From JALNYB01 sp963676235 (GTDB lineage Archaea; Thermoplasmatota; Thermoplasmata; Methanomassiliicoccales; Methanomethylophilaceae), in NCBI GenBank assembly GCA_963676235.1, contig OY781044.1, positions 1,488,001 to 1,552,000 of the forward strand: DNA of 64,000 nucleotides. The letters run 5' to 3'. The notes under the pieces are model-generated. The model did not search any database, was not told the origin of the DNA, and saw only the letters and a program-made list of their open reading frames with translations. Below are positions 16,188 to 26,006 of this stretch, in pieces. A program made the translations under genes and the position numbers. The number at the start of each line of letters is the position of its first letter. Position 1 is the stretch's first letter.

Positions 16188-18092
16188 TCATCTCAATCTT
16201 ATGGTCTCAAGATTCAAAGGCGCTTTTGTCTCTATATTGAACTTCTTATAGATCGAAGAGGCCAGATCTGTACATTTCCTATCTTCACCATGACCGATGA
16301 TGATCTTATCGGGTCTCGGCTCCAATGAAGATATGTACTTCATAAGCTGCCTTCTGTCCGAATGTCCAGAGAATCCATCAACTGTAACACGGTTCATCCT
16401 GATATTGACATCTATTTGCTTTCCTCTGTTATTGAAAGAAATATCTGTACGTCCTCTTTGGATTGTACGTCCGATACTTCCCTCGGACTGATATCCTACG
16501 AATAGTAGCGAATTCTTCTCGTCATCGGCCCATTCTCTGAAATATTCGAGGACTGGCCCTCCCGACATCATACCGCTTGTTGCCAATACGATACATGCAT
16601 CAGGAGAATGACAGATCTCTTCTCTCATCGCAGATGTCTCCACACGATGGAAGATAGATGATAGGAAAGGATTCTCATTCTGTTGGAATATCTGTGTCCT
16701 CAACTGACTATTGAGATATTCGGGGTATGCTGTGTGAATTGCGGTTGCTTCCCAGATCATACCATCCAAATAAACAGGCACTGGCGGAATCTGTCCGGTA
16801 CGCATGAGTTCTTCAATGACAAGCATGACCTCCTGTGACCTTCCTACTGCGAATACCGGGATCAACACCTTTCCATTGTGGTTCATTGCTTCTACCAAGA
16901 GAGCCTTCATCTCTTCAGAAGCGTCTGTCCTGGATGGCTGAATATCATTATGTCCGCCATATGTAGACTCGATGACGAGTGTCTCCAATCTGGGGAACCT
17001 GTTGTTGGCCGGATTGAAAAGCCAGGTCTTCTCGAACTTAGTATCTCCTGTAAACGCAACATTGTGCAGTCCGTCTCCAATATGGAAATGGGCAATAGAA
17101 GAACCAAGAATGTGTCCTGCATTATGGAGTGTGAGTCTGATATCGGGTGCAATATCTGTAGTCTCATTATATTTCAGCGGAATTGTGTGTAACATTTCCT
17201 TTCTCACATGCTGTGCTTCATATGGAACCTTCTTAGATTCACCGAATCCCAATTTGATATTATCCAACTGAAGCAGTGCCATAAGATCTCTGGTCGGAGG
17301 AGTACAATAAACTGGACCCTCGTAACCATATTTGAAAAGTGCAGGAAGTGTTCCGCAATGGTCCAAATGAGCATGCGTAATAACAACTGCATCCAACTCG
17401 CTGAGAGGTTGTGCCTCCGGAATGCCGAAATACGGTGTCGCATCACTGTTCGGATCCAATCCGCAGTCGATAAGAACTTTGCTTTCCCTCGTTGTTAGGA
17501 GAGTAGCAGATCTTCCGACCTGCCGGAATCCCCCCATCGTGGTCATCCTGACCCATTGTTCTCCTTCGAGTACAGATCTGGCAAGTCTCCTTGCCACATG
17601 TTCTAACATAGCCTGTCTCTCATCCTGATTGGCACGAAGGTATCCTCTGACATCAGAAACAGTCTTCGAAGGTATCGGAGGTGCACGGATGACCTTCACA
17701 TTCCATCCGGATTCTTTTTTGATCTCGGAAAGAAGCTGGCCTTCTTTTCCTACAACCTCGTTCGGATTTATAGCTTCGATAATGGCCTCTCCTGTCTCAG
17801 GGACGAAATTAATATCGAATAATTGAGCCGATTCAGGAATCATTGCGCGTATTTTAGCGTCAACTATGGAAGAATCTTCCAATCCTTTCGGATCGGGCCT
17901 TATATCTACTCTTCTTCTGAGTCCCTGCGCCAAGTTCCTGGCGATACTGTCATCTCCACTGAACTTATCGTACTCGTTTGTATATATCGCAATGATCGGG
18001 CCTTCAAATTCGATCGAAGAAATGTTCATATCTGATGGAACAAGTTTCTTGACCTCTTCTCTAAGACTCTCAAATAGTCTATCTGGGTTCAT
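16188..18092 (-). CDS. fttA: FttA (aCPSF1) transcription termination nuclease
   Basis: A 634-residue archaeal CPSF73 homologue. The N-terminal part (1-150) carries two KH-like RNA-binding domains with a VVGKEGQLL loop. The metallo-beta-lactamase domain has THAHLDHCG near residue 245 and further His/Asp metal ligands. A beta-CASP domain follows, with the C-terminal GFSGHSD and IIGHGE motifs. FttA cleaves nascent RNA at U-rich sites and releases RNA polymerase, working with Spt4/5. It fits with the U-tracts found after several genes here. Co-transcribed with ubiX. Confidence 0.97.
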   Translation of the reverse strand: MNPDRLFESLREEVKKLVPSDMNISSIEFEGPIIAIYTNEYDKFSGDDSIARNLAQGLRRRVDIRPDPKGLEDSSIVDAKIRAMIPESAQLFDINFVPETGEAIIEAINPNEVVGKEGQLLSEIKKESGWNVKVIRAPPIPSKTVSDVRGYLRANQDERQAMLEHVARRLARSVLEGEQWVRMTTMGGFRQVGRSATLLTTRESKVLIDCGLDPNSDATPYFGIPEAQPLSELDAVVITHAHLDHCGTLPALFKYGYEGPVYCTPPTRDLMALLQLDNIKLGFGESKKVPYEAQHVRKEMLHTIPLKYNETTDIAPDIRLTLHNAGHILGSSIAHFHIGDGLHNVAFTGDTKFEKTWLFNPANNRFPRLETLVIESTYGGHNDIQPSRTDASEEMKALLVEAMNHNGKVLIPVFAVGRSQEVMLVIEELMRTGQIPPVPVYLDGMIWEATAIHTAYPEYLNSQLRTQIFQQNENPFLSSIFHRVETSAMREEICHSPDACIVLATSGMMSGGPVLEYFREWADDEKNSLLFVGYQSEGSIGRTIQRGRTDISFNNRGKQIDVNIRMNRVTVDGFSGHSDRRQLMKYISSLEPRPDKIIIGHGEDRKCTDLASSIYKKFNIETKAPLNLETIRLR

Positions 18093-18152
18093 ATGAAATC
18101 CTGCTAAATTTATAAAACAGTTTAAAAAAGTTTAAAAAAGTGTCGAAAGGAT

Positions 18153-18791
18153 TCAATTTGGATATTTGAATCCCAATTCAGCACAGCGGACTTTAATCTG
18201 ATCCTGAGGAATAGATTCGTATCCCTTTGATCCGATAAACGAGATTAGCATACCGTCTCCGGTGCAATTATCTCTTCTCCTTGCGGAGTTCAATGCTGTT
18301 ATAGCAACATCGATAGCATCTTTCTTGGTCATATCGGTCTTGTAGTAAGCTTCAAGTGCACCGTAAGCAAAGACAGACCCGGATCCTATCGACATGTAAT
18401 TATCCTCGATATATCCTCCTGCTCCGTCGATGCTGAAAACATGACCGCCTGTTGCATCGTATCCACCGACGATAAGCCCGAGGTAGAATCCTTGACGGAT
18501 GACGGATGCCACGAGCGTAGCTGCGGCATTTACGGACATCTGCGAACCTCTTTTCATGCAATAGATCGAAATTTCACTCTGCATGTACCTTACCATGAGC
18601 TGTGCATCCCCGACGGATCCAGCAATTGTCATACCGAGATTATCTGAAAGCTGGTAGACTTTCTGCACATTGCTATTGGCAATAAGGTTACCCATTGTTG
18701 CTCTCTGATCCGATGCCAAAATGATACCGTCTTTGATTTTAAGCCCAATTGTGGTCGTACCTGTCTTGAGAGTATTGTCTTCACCAGCCAT
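18153..18791 (-). CDS. psmB: 20S proteasome beta subunit
   Basis: A 212-residue N-terminal nucleophile hydrolase. A short propeptide ends at Gly11, and TTTIGLK begins with the catalytic threonine. The conserved Asp/Lys region GIILASDQRATMGN follows. Usual archaeal length. It forms the inner proteolytic rings of the proteasome; the alpha subunit is not in the window. A TATA-like element at about 18875-18886 (minus) implies a leader of about 65 nt. Confidence 0.97.
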   Translation of the reverse strand: MAGEDNTLKTGTTTIGLKIKDGIILASDQRATMGNLIANSNVQKVYQLSDNLGMTIAGSVGDAQLMVRYMQSEISIYCMKRGSQMSVNAAATLVASVIRQGFYLGLIVGGYDATGGHVFSIDGAGGYIEDNYMSIGSGSVFAYGALEAYYKTDMTKKDAIDVAITALNSARRRDNCTGDGMLISFIGSKGYESIPQDQIKVRCAELGFKYPN

Positions 18792-19154
18792 GTTTTATCC
18801 CTTCGATGTAATTGAATTTAATCAAAATGCATTCATCATTAAAATGAATACTAACGCTACCGATAGTTTACTCGCTTATATAATTTGGGCTTTTTCTAAG
18901 TTAAAACATCAATGTAAATGCATATAAGCACGATATAACTGGTCGTAACAACCAGCGTATAATGCAGCGAACTCTAAAACAACATTATACCTCGTATGTA
19001 GCTCTACACGATGTGAAACATGCAATAGATCGGTCATACAACACAATATATTTTTAAAAAAGGTATCTGCTTAATAAATATTGCATTAATCGTATCCAAC
19101 TTTCGTCGGGTTTATACATTGGTAGAATATGTCAAATTAGGAAGGAATGCACTC
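18792..19154. other. divergent promoter region of psmB and nrdJ
   Basis: About 360 bp carrying a minus-strand ATTATATAAG element for psmB (18875-18886) and a plus-strand ATATTTTTAAAAAAGG element (about 19050-19065) for nrdJ. Around 18939-18955 CTGGT and ACCAG form a 5-bp inverted repeat. I see no recognisable cobalamin riboswitch and no gene. Confidence 0.5.
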
Positions 19155-21404
19155 ATGGAAATCGAGCAATGGTTAGGCGAGGACAATCAGTTGGGTATCG
19201 ATATTTGGCAAAAGAAATACTGCCATAACGGAGAAACCTTCGATCAATGGTTGGACCGCGTAAGTGATGGCAACTCAGCAATCAAAGATATGATCATACA
19301 GAAAAAATTCCTGTTCGGCGGAAGAATATTAGCTAACAGAGGATTACAGAAAACAGGACTTAAAGTAACATTATCTAACTGTTACGTTGTTACTCCACCA
19401 GAAGATTCCATCGAGTCTATTTTTGAATGTGCAGGAAAGCTCGCCAGAACATTTAGTTACGGCGGAGGGGTCGGTATAGATCTCTCCAAACTCGCGCCCA
19501 GGGGTGCAAAAATCAATAACACAGCATCTGAAACATCCGGCGCAGTATCATTTACAGACCTTTATTCAATGGTCACAGGACTAATCGGTCAGCATGGAAG
19601 AAGGGGAGCGCTCATGCTCACTTTATCCTGCGAACACCCGGATCTTGAAGAATTCATGTCTGTTAAGACCGATGTAGAAAGAGTCACCAAAGCAAACATG
19701 TCCATTCGTATGACGGATCAATTCATGGAATGTGTAAGAGATAAACAGACATTTACACAGAAGTTCAACCGTCCTGAAACCCAGAATAATATCGTCAAAG
19801 AATTAAATGCGTACGAATTCTTTAAAAAAATGTGCTATGCCAATTGGGATTACGGAGAGCCAGGATGTCTTTTCTGGGACAGGATTGAATCTTGGAACCT
19901 TCTCAGCGAAGTCCCTGAATACCACTATGCAGGAACGAACCCCTGTGCGGAGGAACCTCTTCCGCCTGGAGGAAGCTGTCTTCTCGGAAGTATAAATCTT
20001 GCCGTGTTCGTCAAAGACGGAAAATTCGACGAAGAAGAGTTCAAAGAAGCTGTAAGCATCTGTGTCAGAGGTCTCAACGACGTACTTGATGAAGGCCTAC
20101 CTTTACATCCGTTACAGGAACAGAAAGACTCCGTAAGAGACTGGAGACAGATAGGATTGGGAATCATGGGACTCGCAGATATGCTAATCGAGTTGGAAAT
20201 TCCATACGGATCTAAAGAAGCGATGGACTTCTGCAGTAAATTAGGATTCACGATGGCGGACACTGCTATCCGCGAATCTGCCTTACTTGCAAAAGAAAAA
20301 GGTAAATTCCCCAAATGCAACATAGAACAGATCATGGCATCGCCATTTTTCCAGGAAAACACCTCGAACGATACAGTGGAACTTGTTGCAAAATACGGGA
20401 TCCACAACTCACAGTTGCTAACGATTGCACCTACTGGAACACTTTCTACGATGTTGGGGATATCCGGTGGCATAGAACCTATCTTTGCAAACTATTACGA
20501 AAGGAGAACGGTCTCGCTTTCAGACCATGACGAATACTACAAAGTGTACACACCCGTAGTCAAAGAATATATGGAAAAATATCAGATTATAGATGATTCC
20601 GACCTGCCTCCATTCTTTGTCACTGCACAGAATCTAGACTACAAACAACGTTTAAAACTTCAAGGAACATGGCAAATGCATATCGATGCTTCGATCAGTT
20701 CTACTGTGAATCTTCCAAATGATTTTCCAGAGACCGAAGTCTACGATTTGTACATGTATGCCTGGCAGATAGGTTGTAAAGGGGTAACCGTATTCAGAGA
20801 TGGATGCAAACGTCTAGGTATCCTTTCTACAAAAGAAAATGACGAGAAAGAACAGGAAAAGAACAACAGTCAGAAACTAGATGCAAATGGTAAACCCAAA
20901 AGAGGTTTCGTCGAGAACGTCACAGATGATGTTGTCGGAAAAAAGAGAAAGCTCATGACAGGCTGCGGAAGTCTGCATTGTACTGCATTCTTCGATCCTC
21001 ATACCGGAGAACTTCTGGAAGCATACCTCAATAAAGGATCCACCGGCGGATGTAACAACTTCATGATCGGTCTATCGAGAATGATATCTTTAGCTGCCAG
21101 AAGCGGTTGTGATATCAAATCCATTGTAGATCAGCTGAAAAGTTGTGGATCGTGTCCGTCATATGCTGTACGTACATTCACTAAGCATGACACAAGTAAA
21201 GGATCGTGCTGTCCGATGGCCGTCGGATGGGCCCTCCTAGATATGTACCAGGAGATGCAAAGAGAAGTAAATGGAATCACTTTCGAACCTAAAAAAGAAG
21301 AAAATAAAAAGATCGTCAACCCATGTCCAAAATGTGGTGAAGAACTTCAATTCCAAGGTGGTTGCAACATCTGCAAAGCATGCGGATGGACAAAATGTGA
21401 CTGA
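19155..21404 (+). CDS. nrdJ: adenosylcobalamin-dependent (class II) ribonucleotide reductase
   Basis: About 749 residues. It converts ribonucleotides to deoxyribonucleotides, generating its radical with coenzyme B12. Seen: the NPCAEEPLPPGG active-site motif, the ISGGIEP region of the barrel, an SCGSCPS-type motif, and a C-terminal zinc ribbon (CPKCGE then CNICKACG). B12 dependence fits the corrinoid economy implied by ramA. I prefer ATG 19155, preceded by AGGAAGG; an in-frame TTG at 19119 without SD would add 12 residues. No intein seen. Confidence 0.93.
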   Translation: MEIEQWLGEDNQLGIDIWQKKYCHNGETFDQWLDRVSDGNSAIKDMIIQKKFLFGGRILANRGLQKTGLKVTLSNCYVVTPPEDSIESIFECAGKLARTFSYGGGVGIDLSKLAPRGAKINNTASETSGAVSFTDLYSMVTGLIGQHGRRGALMLTLSCEHPDLEEFMSVKTDVERVTKANMSIRMTDQFMECVRDKQTFTQKFNRPETQNNIVKELNAYEFFKKMCYANWDYGEPGCLFWDRIESWNLLSEVPEYHYAGTNPCAEEPLPPGGSCLLGSINLAVFVKDGKFDEEEFKEAVSICVRGLNDVLDEGLPLHPLQEQKDSVRDWRQIGLGIMGLADMLIELEIPYGSKEAMDFCSKLGFTMADTAIRESALLAKEKGKFPKCNIEQIMASPFFQENTSNDTVELVAKYGIHNSQLLTIAPTGTLSTMLGISGGIEPIFANYYERRTVSLSDHDEYYKVYTPVVKEYMEKYQIIDDSDLPPFFVTAQNLDYKQRLKLQGTWQMHIDASISSTVNLPNDFPETEVYDLYMYAWQIGCKGVTVFRDGCKRLGILSTKENDEKEQEKNNSQKLDANGKPKRGFVENVTDDVVGKKRKLMTGCGSLHCTAFFDPHTGELLEAYLNKGSTGGCNNFMIGLSRMISLAARSGCDIKSIVDQLKSCGSCPSYAVRTFTKHDTSKGSCCPMAVGWALLDMYQEMQREVNGITFEPKKEENKKIVNPCPKCGEELQFQGGCNICKACGWTKCD

Positions 21405-21433
21405 GCTCCGTACTTTCTCAAAAACCATTTACT

Positions 21434-21952
21434 TCAACCATTTATTATCTTTTTATATTGCCTCTTGATAAAATATTGGAATATCAGCGCAACACCGATA
21501 CCTGTAATTACGCCGGTCAATACTCTTCCTACAAAAAAATCTGATGAGGTGACATTCTCAAAGGACCATTCTGCAAATCCGATCGATATCAACATCAAAC
21601 CTACTATGGACACTCTAAAATTAGATAGATCGAAATGTCCGATCTTCGGATCTGTTGCGATCAGCCCTATTATGATTCCCAAAAAAATAGAGACATCTCT
21701 CTGACAAAATGCCAACTGAGAACCATTGACAACAAAAGACCTTCCAAAGTTCTGATGGCAAAAAAGATCTCCCAACCAATATACTGTTGCAGATATAGGG
21801 TTCACCCAAGACCATGAATGATCTATAATTCCCGCAGTTCCGTCGAGATCTGTGAATTTTCCATATGAACTCACCAAAGGAATGATGAACAATAAAACAA
21901 AGAGAACAGTCATCACCGAGAGTAATATCCTGCCCGGCGTTGAACTATTCAT
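21434..21952 (-). CDS. DUF2085 family membrane protein
   Basis: A 172-residue integral membrane protein with about four hydrophobic segments. The loop holding CHQNFGRSF and, about 15 residues later, a second Cys (LAFCQRD) matches the DUF2085 pattern (CHQ...RSF...C.R). Function unknown; the paired Cys and His could bind a metal or be redox-active. It follows the TadC-like gene on the minus strand after about 50 nt, so it may be read from the same transcript, but it has no known link to pili. Confidence 0.8.
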   Translation of the reverse strand: MNSSTPGRILLSVMTVLFVLLFIIPLVSSYGKFTDLDGTAGIIDHSWSWVNPISATVYWLGDLFCHQNFGRSFVVNGSQLAFCQRDVSIFLGIIIGLIATDPKIGHFDLSNFRVSIVGLMLISIGFAEWSFENVTSSDFFVGRVLTGVITGIGVALIFQYFIKRQYKKIING

Positions 21953-22000
21953 AATGAAAAGATAAGAAAAATAGTATAAAACGGATGCGCAAGCACCCGT

Positions 22001-23419
22001 TTAAAGACTGATACTCGTACAGAGAAAAAATACAGTCATTGAAATGGGAAACATCACGCCTATCCTGAATATGATCTCCTTGAATCCCGCGCGTCCATTC
22101 AGATATGCTGTAAGGAATGACATCAAGATGCACAATTCTACCAAATATGCTGAAAGTATTGCCGTCGTGTTCTCGAAATCCACATTCTCAGCAATCCTTG
22201 ATAAAGGGCCCAACATAGCAACACTCATACCCAATACCATCGGAGCGAATATCGCTGCAGTACCGATCATCATATCTACCATGCTCTTAAGCTTATTCTG
22301 AATTCCTTTTCTGACGATCTCTTGGTCTTGAAGCTGTCTTCCGATCGATATCGCTAGGCGCCCTGCATCCCTAATATCCTTTTGTGTACATCTATAGATA
22401 TCGCAGAATGTGTCTGCAAGAGATACTGAGATCATGCCCAAAGACATCCTGATGGCCGCATAGATATCTCCTCTGCACAATGCTATCTCTCTACTCATAC
22501 TGTCAGCTATTGTTTGGCATTCCTTCCTTGTTCCCAACGATGTGATCAATGCATATTCAAAATTCTCTCCTGAGATCAGTTTATTTCCCAATTCAAAAAC
22601 TGAATCTTTCAATAATTGTTCCTGTTTTTCTCTGATCTTCTCTTTCCTTACCTCAGGAAACATCATAAGAACAGTTAGTGCACCGGCAACTGAAAATGAT
22701 ATGATGATCGCCATATCTATCTTTTCTGTCATTATCCAAACGATAATTAACAGAGGTACAACAGACATCAAAGGCATCACGTACTTCAAATCAATCTTTT
22801 CAAACAGTTCTGCCATGAATGGATTCTTATCCTTCACTGAAAGGATTACCATTGCAATGACGGCAGGGATCACTATCAGAGTGATCACAGAAACAGGAGT
22901 TGAACCAATAGGTGATGAGCTGAACAATCCTCCCATGTTAAGCATAGGCAGAATAGACATAAGGATCATCGGAACCATTATTCCAAGGCCGAATACCATC
23001 ATACACGGACTATTCAGAGACGAACTGTATGATTCTCCTGCTTCCTTCAATCCCAGTAGAGATACATCCGATGCATCTTTCAACATTCTTGCCTTCTCCA
23101 CTTTATCATTTGATTCAGATGCTGCAATAACCATGTGAACAGCTCTTCTGTATGCAGTTAAATGTGCAGGAAACGACAATAACACAGATGTAAGCCCTAT
23201 TTTGATATCAGAAATTGTTCTTGTGTCTGCATCGAATACGATATTTTTGAATAATCTCGAGGAAGTTATGGGGCCGTTTTTTGCAACATCTCTAACCGCT
23301 GTATCCAGAGATCCTCCTGCCTCTATGGTCACAGACATCATTCCGATTATTGTCGGACCTTCATTCATCAATGTTCTAAGATTTCCAATCAACTTGGGTT
23401 TCTTAGTAAGGATGCTCAT
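22001..23419 (-). CDS. TadC/FlaJ-like pilus assembly membrane platform
   Basis: About 472 residues with two copies of a type II secretion F (GspF/TadC) region. Soluble helical segments (for example residues 30-150 and 270-390) are separated by clusters of membrane helices, including about 150-235 and the C-terminal 80 residues. It forms the inner-membrane platform driven by the ATPase encoded just before it. I prefer ATG 23419 over GTG 23428 because GGTGA lies 5 nt upstream. The spacing of 1 nt from the ATPase stop makes them a coupled pair. Confidence 0.87.
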   Translation of the reverse strand: MSILTKKPKLIGNLRTLMNEGPTIIGMMSVTIEAGGSLDTAVRDVAKNGPITSSRLFKNIVFDADTRTISDIKIGLTSVLLSFPAHLTAYRRAVHMVIAASESNDKVEKARMLKDASDVSLLGLKEAGESYSSSLNSPCMMVFGLGIMVPMILMSILPMLNMGGLFSSSPIGSTPVSVITLIVIPAVIAMVILSVKDKNPFMAELFEKIDLKYVMPLMSVVPLLIIVWIMTEKIDMAIIISFSVAGALTVLMMFPEVRKEKIREKQEQLLKDSVFELGNKLISGENFEYALITSLGTRKECQTIADSMSREIALCRGDIYAAIRMSLGMISVSLADTFCDIYRCTQKDIRDAGRLAISIGRQLQDQEIVRKGIQNKLKSMVDMMIGTAAIFAPMVLGMSVAMLGPLSRIAENVDFENTTAILSAYLVELCILMSFLTAYLNGRAGFKEIIFRIGVMFPISMTVFFLCTSISL

Positions 23420-23420
23420 C

Positions 23421-25358
23421 TTACTCACCTATGCCGCTGACCTTACAAAATTTAACTTTGAATGATTCCAATACTTCCTCTGCAGTCTTTCCCTGAGATC
23501 TCGACACGTGATCATTTGCAAATCCGATCCATTCTGGACCGAAATACTCTTCTCCGAATTTGTTCCCTACATCTGCCAGGTATGATCTTATTGATGCTCT
23601 GGCTCTTATCTCTTTCATGATCTCTGATTTACTCTGCTGAGAAGTTGTCATAACCCTACGCATTACAGGCGTTGTAAACAATTCTGAACTGTCCGCGATA
23701 TCGATGAAATCGCCCGCATGCTCTCCTGTAGCAACAATTTCATTCATTTTTCTGATCTGATTGCCTGTCCTTCTATCCCTTACAGTACCTAATGTGACTA
23801 GGATCTCTGTAGCCATGAAAGCCTCAGGTGCAATATTCATATCATGAACTACACGCTCATAAACAGACTTCGCAGAATCCCCGTGTATTGTTCCCATTAT
23901 TGAACTCCCCGCACGCCCCGTCCTCATACTCTGATATAGGGTCTTTGCCTCTTCTCCTCTGACCTCTCCTAATATGATCGCTGATTCTCCCATCCTCAAT
24001 GATACTCTCAATGCTTCATCTGCTCTTGACAGATCGCTTCCATCCATCCGGTCATCGATGAGCATGGATTGTACCTTGTATCCCATCTTTCTCATTTTCT
24101 CGCCGGGAAGTTCCATTGTATCCTCGATCGTCAAGATCCTTTGAGACATTGGGAACTCGAACATGAGTGAAGACAGCAAGGAGCTCTTTCCCGCTCCTCT
24201 CGCACCACAGATTAGAAATGTTGCACGATTATCGATAAAGAATGACAATAATCCTGCGATCTTTGGATCTATCGTTCCATTTGCTATGAGTCTTGTGAGT
24301 GTCCACGGACGTGTAGAATGCTTCCTGATCGCTACAGCATCTCCGTTAGGACTCATCGGATATCCGACAACGGTTGCCCTTGCATCATGTGCTTTTATAT
24401 CGGTTTCCAAAATAGGATTGGATTCACAGAACGGAAGATTACTTTCTCTTTTTAAAATATTGACAAGATTCATCACTTCTTTCTTATCAACGATTAGATT
24501 TGTTCTACAACGTATATGAGAATTGACACCAGAAATCCCATTCATCGTTACATGAATACGGTTTTTTTCGCATGGAGCATCTATGTAGATGTCTTCCAAC
24601 TTAGGATCTGCCATCAATGTATCGAATACTCCCAATCCCACAGTATATCGATAAACGATATCACACATTTCTTCTATGGCTGCTTCGAGTTGACGAGTAT
24701 CGCTTCCATATACGGCTTCTACTGTATCAGAAGAATCCATTATGAGGCCTCTTGCCGTACTAAGGACGGTTTGTTTGTCCATCCTACCTCCTTTATTCCT
24801 GTAGGTCTCCCTTACTCCTTCTATGGATTTTCCTATGACAGCGTTTAATGAATCCGGATAAGAATACTCGATGGGTGTGAGATTATACTCTGTTTCTCCA
24901 TCCATAGCTGTACCGATCAGGACCTTCCCGCTCGGCGTATCGTAATCTGCGATCTTTTCAAGATCGCTTTTATTTCCTACTAACCAGCAATCCGCATAAG
25001 TCGGTTTGATCCTTACGTTGTTATTTGCTATCGCACAGAAATCATTCATGAATGAACCGGTCGGCTGATTGTTCAGATAACTTCTTGACTTGACCGAATC
25101 GATATCAGATGTGTTCTTTGTTTCGAACTGTACCGAACACTGTTTTACACACTCTGGATCTGACTGTGACGAGACAATTACCGGTGAACGTGTCTCATAT
25201 ATCCTTCTTTTCGATATGTGACCTGCCGCAACCTTCTCATCGTAGAACTGCCTATATTCTGCATCGCTGTAATCAGAGACTATCAATCTGTCGTTGTTGC
25301 TTACATATGCAGACTTGTGTGTGAAGAACTCAGTCAGTGCAGGCAGTATTCTCGGCAT
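23421..25358 (-). CDS. TadA/FlaI-like secretion ATPase
   Basis: A 645-residue type II/IV secretion hexameric ATPase. An N-terminal region of about 200 residues precedes the conserved core. Walker A is CGARGAGKSSLL; the Asp-box and Walker B region include TIEDTMELPGE and AIILGEVRGEEA. It powers assembly or secretion of pilin-like subunits through the TadC-like platform. The start follows GGTGATATGA and touches the stop of the Cys-rich gene. The archaeal N-terminal extension and the neighbours set it apart from an archaellum FlaI; no other archaellum genes are present. Confidence 0.92.
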   Translation of the reverse strand: MPRILPALTEFFTHKSAYVSNNDRLIVSDYSDAEYRQFYDEKVAAGHISKRRIYETRSPVIVSSQSDPECVKQCSVQFETKNTSDIDSVKSRSYLNNQPTGSFMNDFCAIANNNVRIKPTYADCWLVGNKSDLEKIADYDTPSGKVLIGTAMDGETEYNLTPIEYSYPDSLNAVIGKSIEGVRETYRNKGGRMDKQTVLSTARGLIMDSSDTVEAVYGSDTRQLEAAIEEMCDIVYRYTVGLGVFDTLMADPKLEDIYIDAPCEKNRIHVTMNGISGVNSHIRCRTNLIVDKKEVMNLVNILKRESNLPFCESNPILETDIKAHDARATVVGYPMSPNGDAVAIRKHSTRPWTLTRLIANGTIDPKIAGLLSFFIDNRATFLICGARGAGKSSLLSSLMFEFPMSQRILTIEDTMELPGEKMRKMGYKVQSMLIDDRMDGSDLSRADEALRVSLRMGESAIILGEVRGEEAKTLYQSMRTGRAGSSIMGTIHGDSAKSVYERVVHDMNIAPEAFMATEILVTLGTVRDRRTGNQIRKMNEIVATGEHAGDFIDIADSSELFTTPVMRRVMTTSQQSKSEIMKEIRARASIRSYLADVGNKFGEEYFGPEWIGFANDHVSRSQGKTAEEVLESFKVKFCKVSGIGE

Positions 25359-25895
25359 TCATATCACCCCTGTCTTTGCAGCTTCTAAAGATACCTTCTT
25401 TTTGATGTTGTTAAGGCCCAATTCGGCTTGATCCAACGCACGATATGTCTTCTGAAGACAAATGTCGCAATCCCTATTCGTAGGCCTAAATGTCAATAAT
25501 TTTCCTCTTGCCGATTCAAAAAATGGATCTGGAAATCCCTGCCATGCAGCATTGAATATGTTCACACATGAAAATTCACAATTATTGCAGGAATGAGACT
25601 TTTCCGATCTCGATATCGTGTGTGCAGACCTATCCAAAAATGCCATATCGCACAATATATCCGCTGCAATACCAGATATCTCAACATCTTTGCTTGTTCT
25701 GAGTTTGATCCTTTCCGAATTTCCACATTTGGAAATATTGTAAACTATACACCTTACGCAATCTGAAGATCTTATGTCTGGAATCTGCATGCATTTCCTG
25801 CAATCTATGCATAATGTCTCACCTATGATTTCAACATCCGATGACTGTTCCTTTTTCTTGTTTACAGCTAAACAGAATTTTTTTATCGTATTCAT
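25359..25895 (-). CDS. Cys-rich protein encoded with the TadA/TadC pair
   Basis: A 178-residue protein I do not recognise. It has four Cys groups: CIDCRKC (about 29-35), CVRC (about 46), CNNCEFSC (about 102-109) and CDIC (about 143). These suggest two or more zinc or Fe-S sites. There is no signal peptide or membrane segment; the C-terminus is helical and Lys-rich. First gene of the operon, ending where the ATPase begins, so it probably serves the same system as a cytoplasmic regulator or assembly factor. Confidence 0.75.
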   Translation of the reverse strand: MNTIKKFCLAVNKKKEQSSDVEIIGETLCIDCRKCMQIPDIRSSDCVRCIVYNISKCGNSERIKLRTSKDVEISGIAADILCDMAFLDRSAHTISRSEKSHSCNNCEFSCVNIFNAAWQGFPDPFFESARGKLLTFRPTNRDCDICLQKTYRALDQAELGLNNIKKKVSLEAAKTGVI

Positions 25896-26006
25896 GATTC
25901 GTAGGATTTCACTTCATAATCTATTAAAGAAAAACCTTACAATTAATATAATCCACAAGATCTTTTAAACGACAAGATATTAAATGCGGAGACCTTAAGA
26001 GGTATC

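Noticed and set aside
18900..19118. Cobalamin riboswitch upstream of nrdJ
   Set aside because: I see no B12-box-like sequence or multi-stem fold; only a 5-bp inverted repeat.
22542..23138. 198-residue plus-strand ORF
   Set aside because: Antisense shadow of the TadC-like gene.
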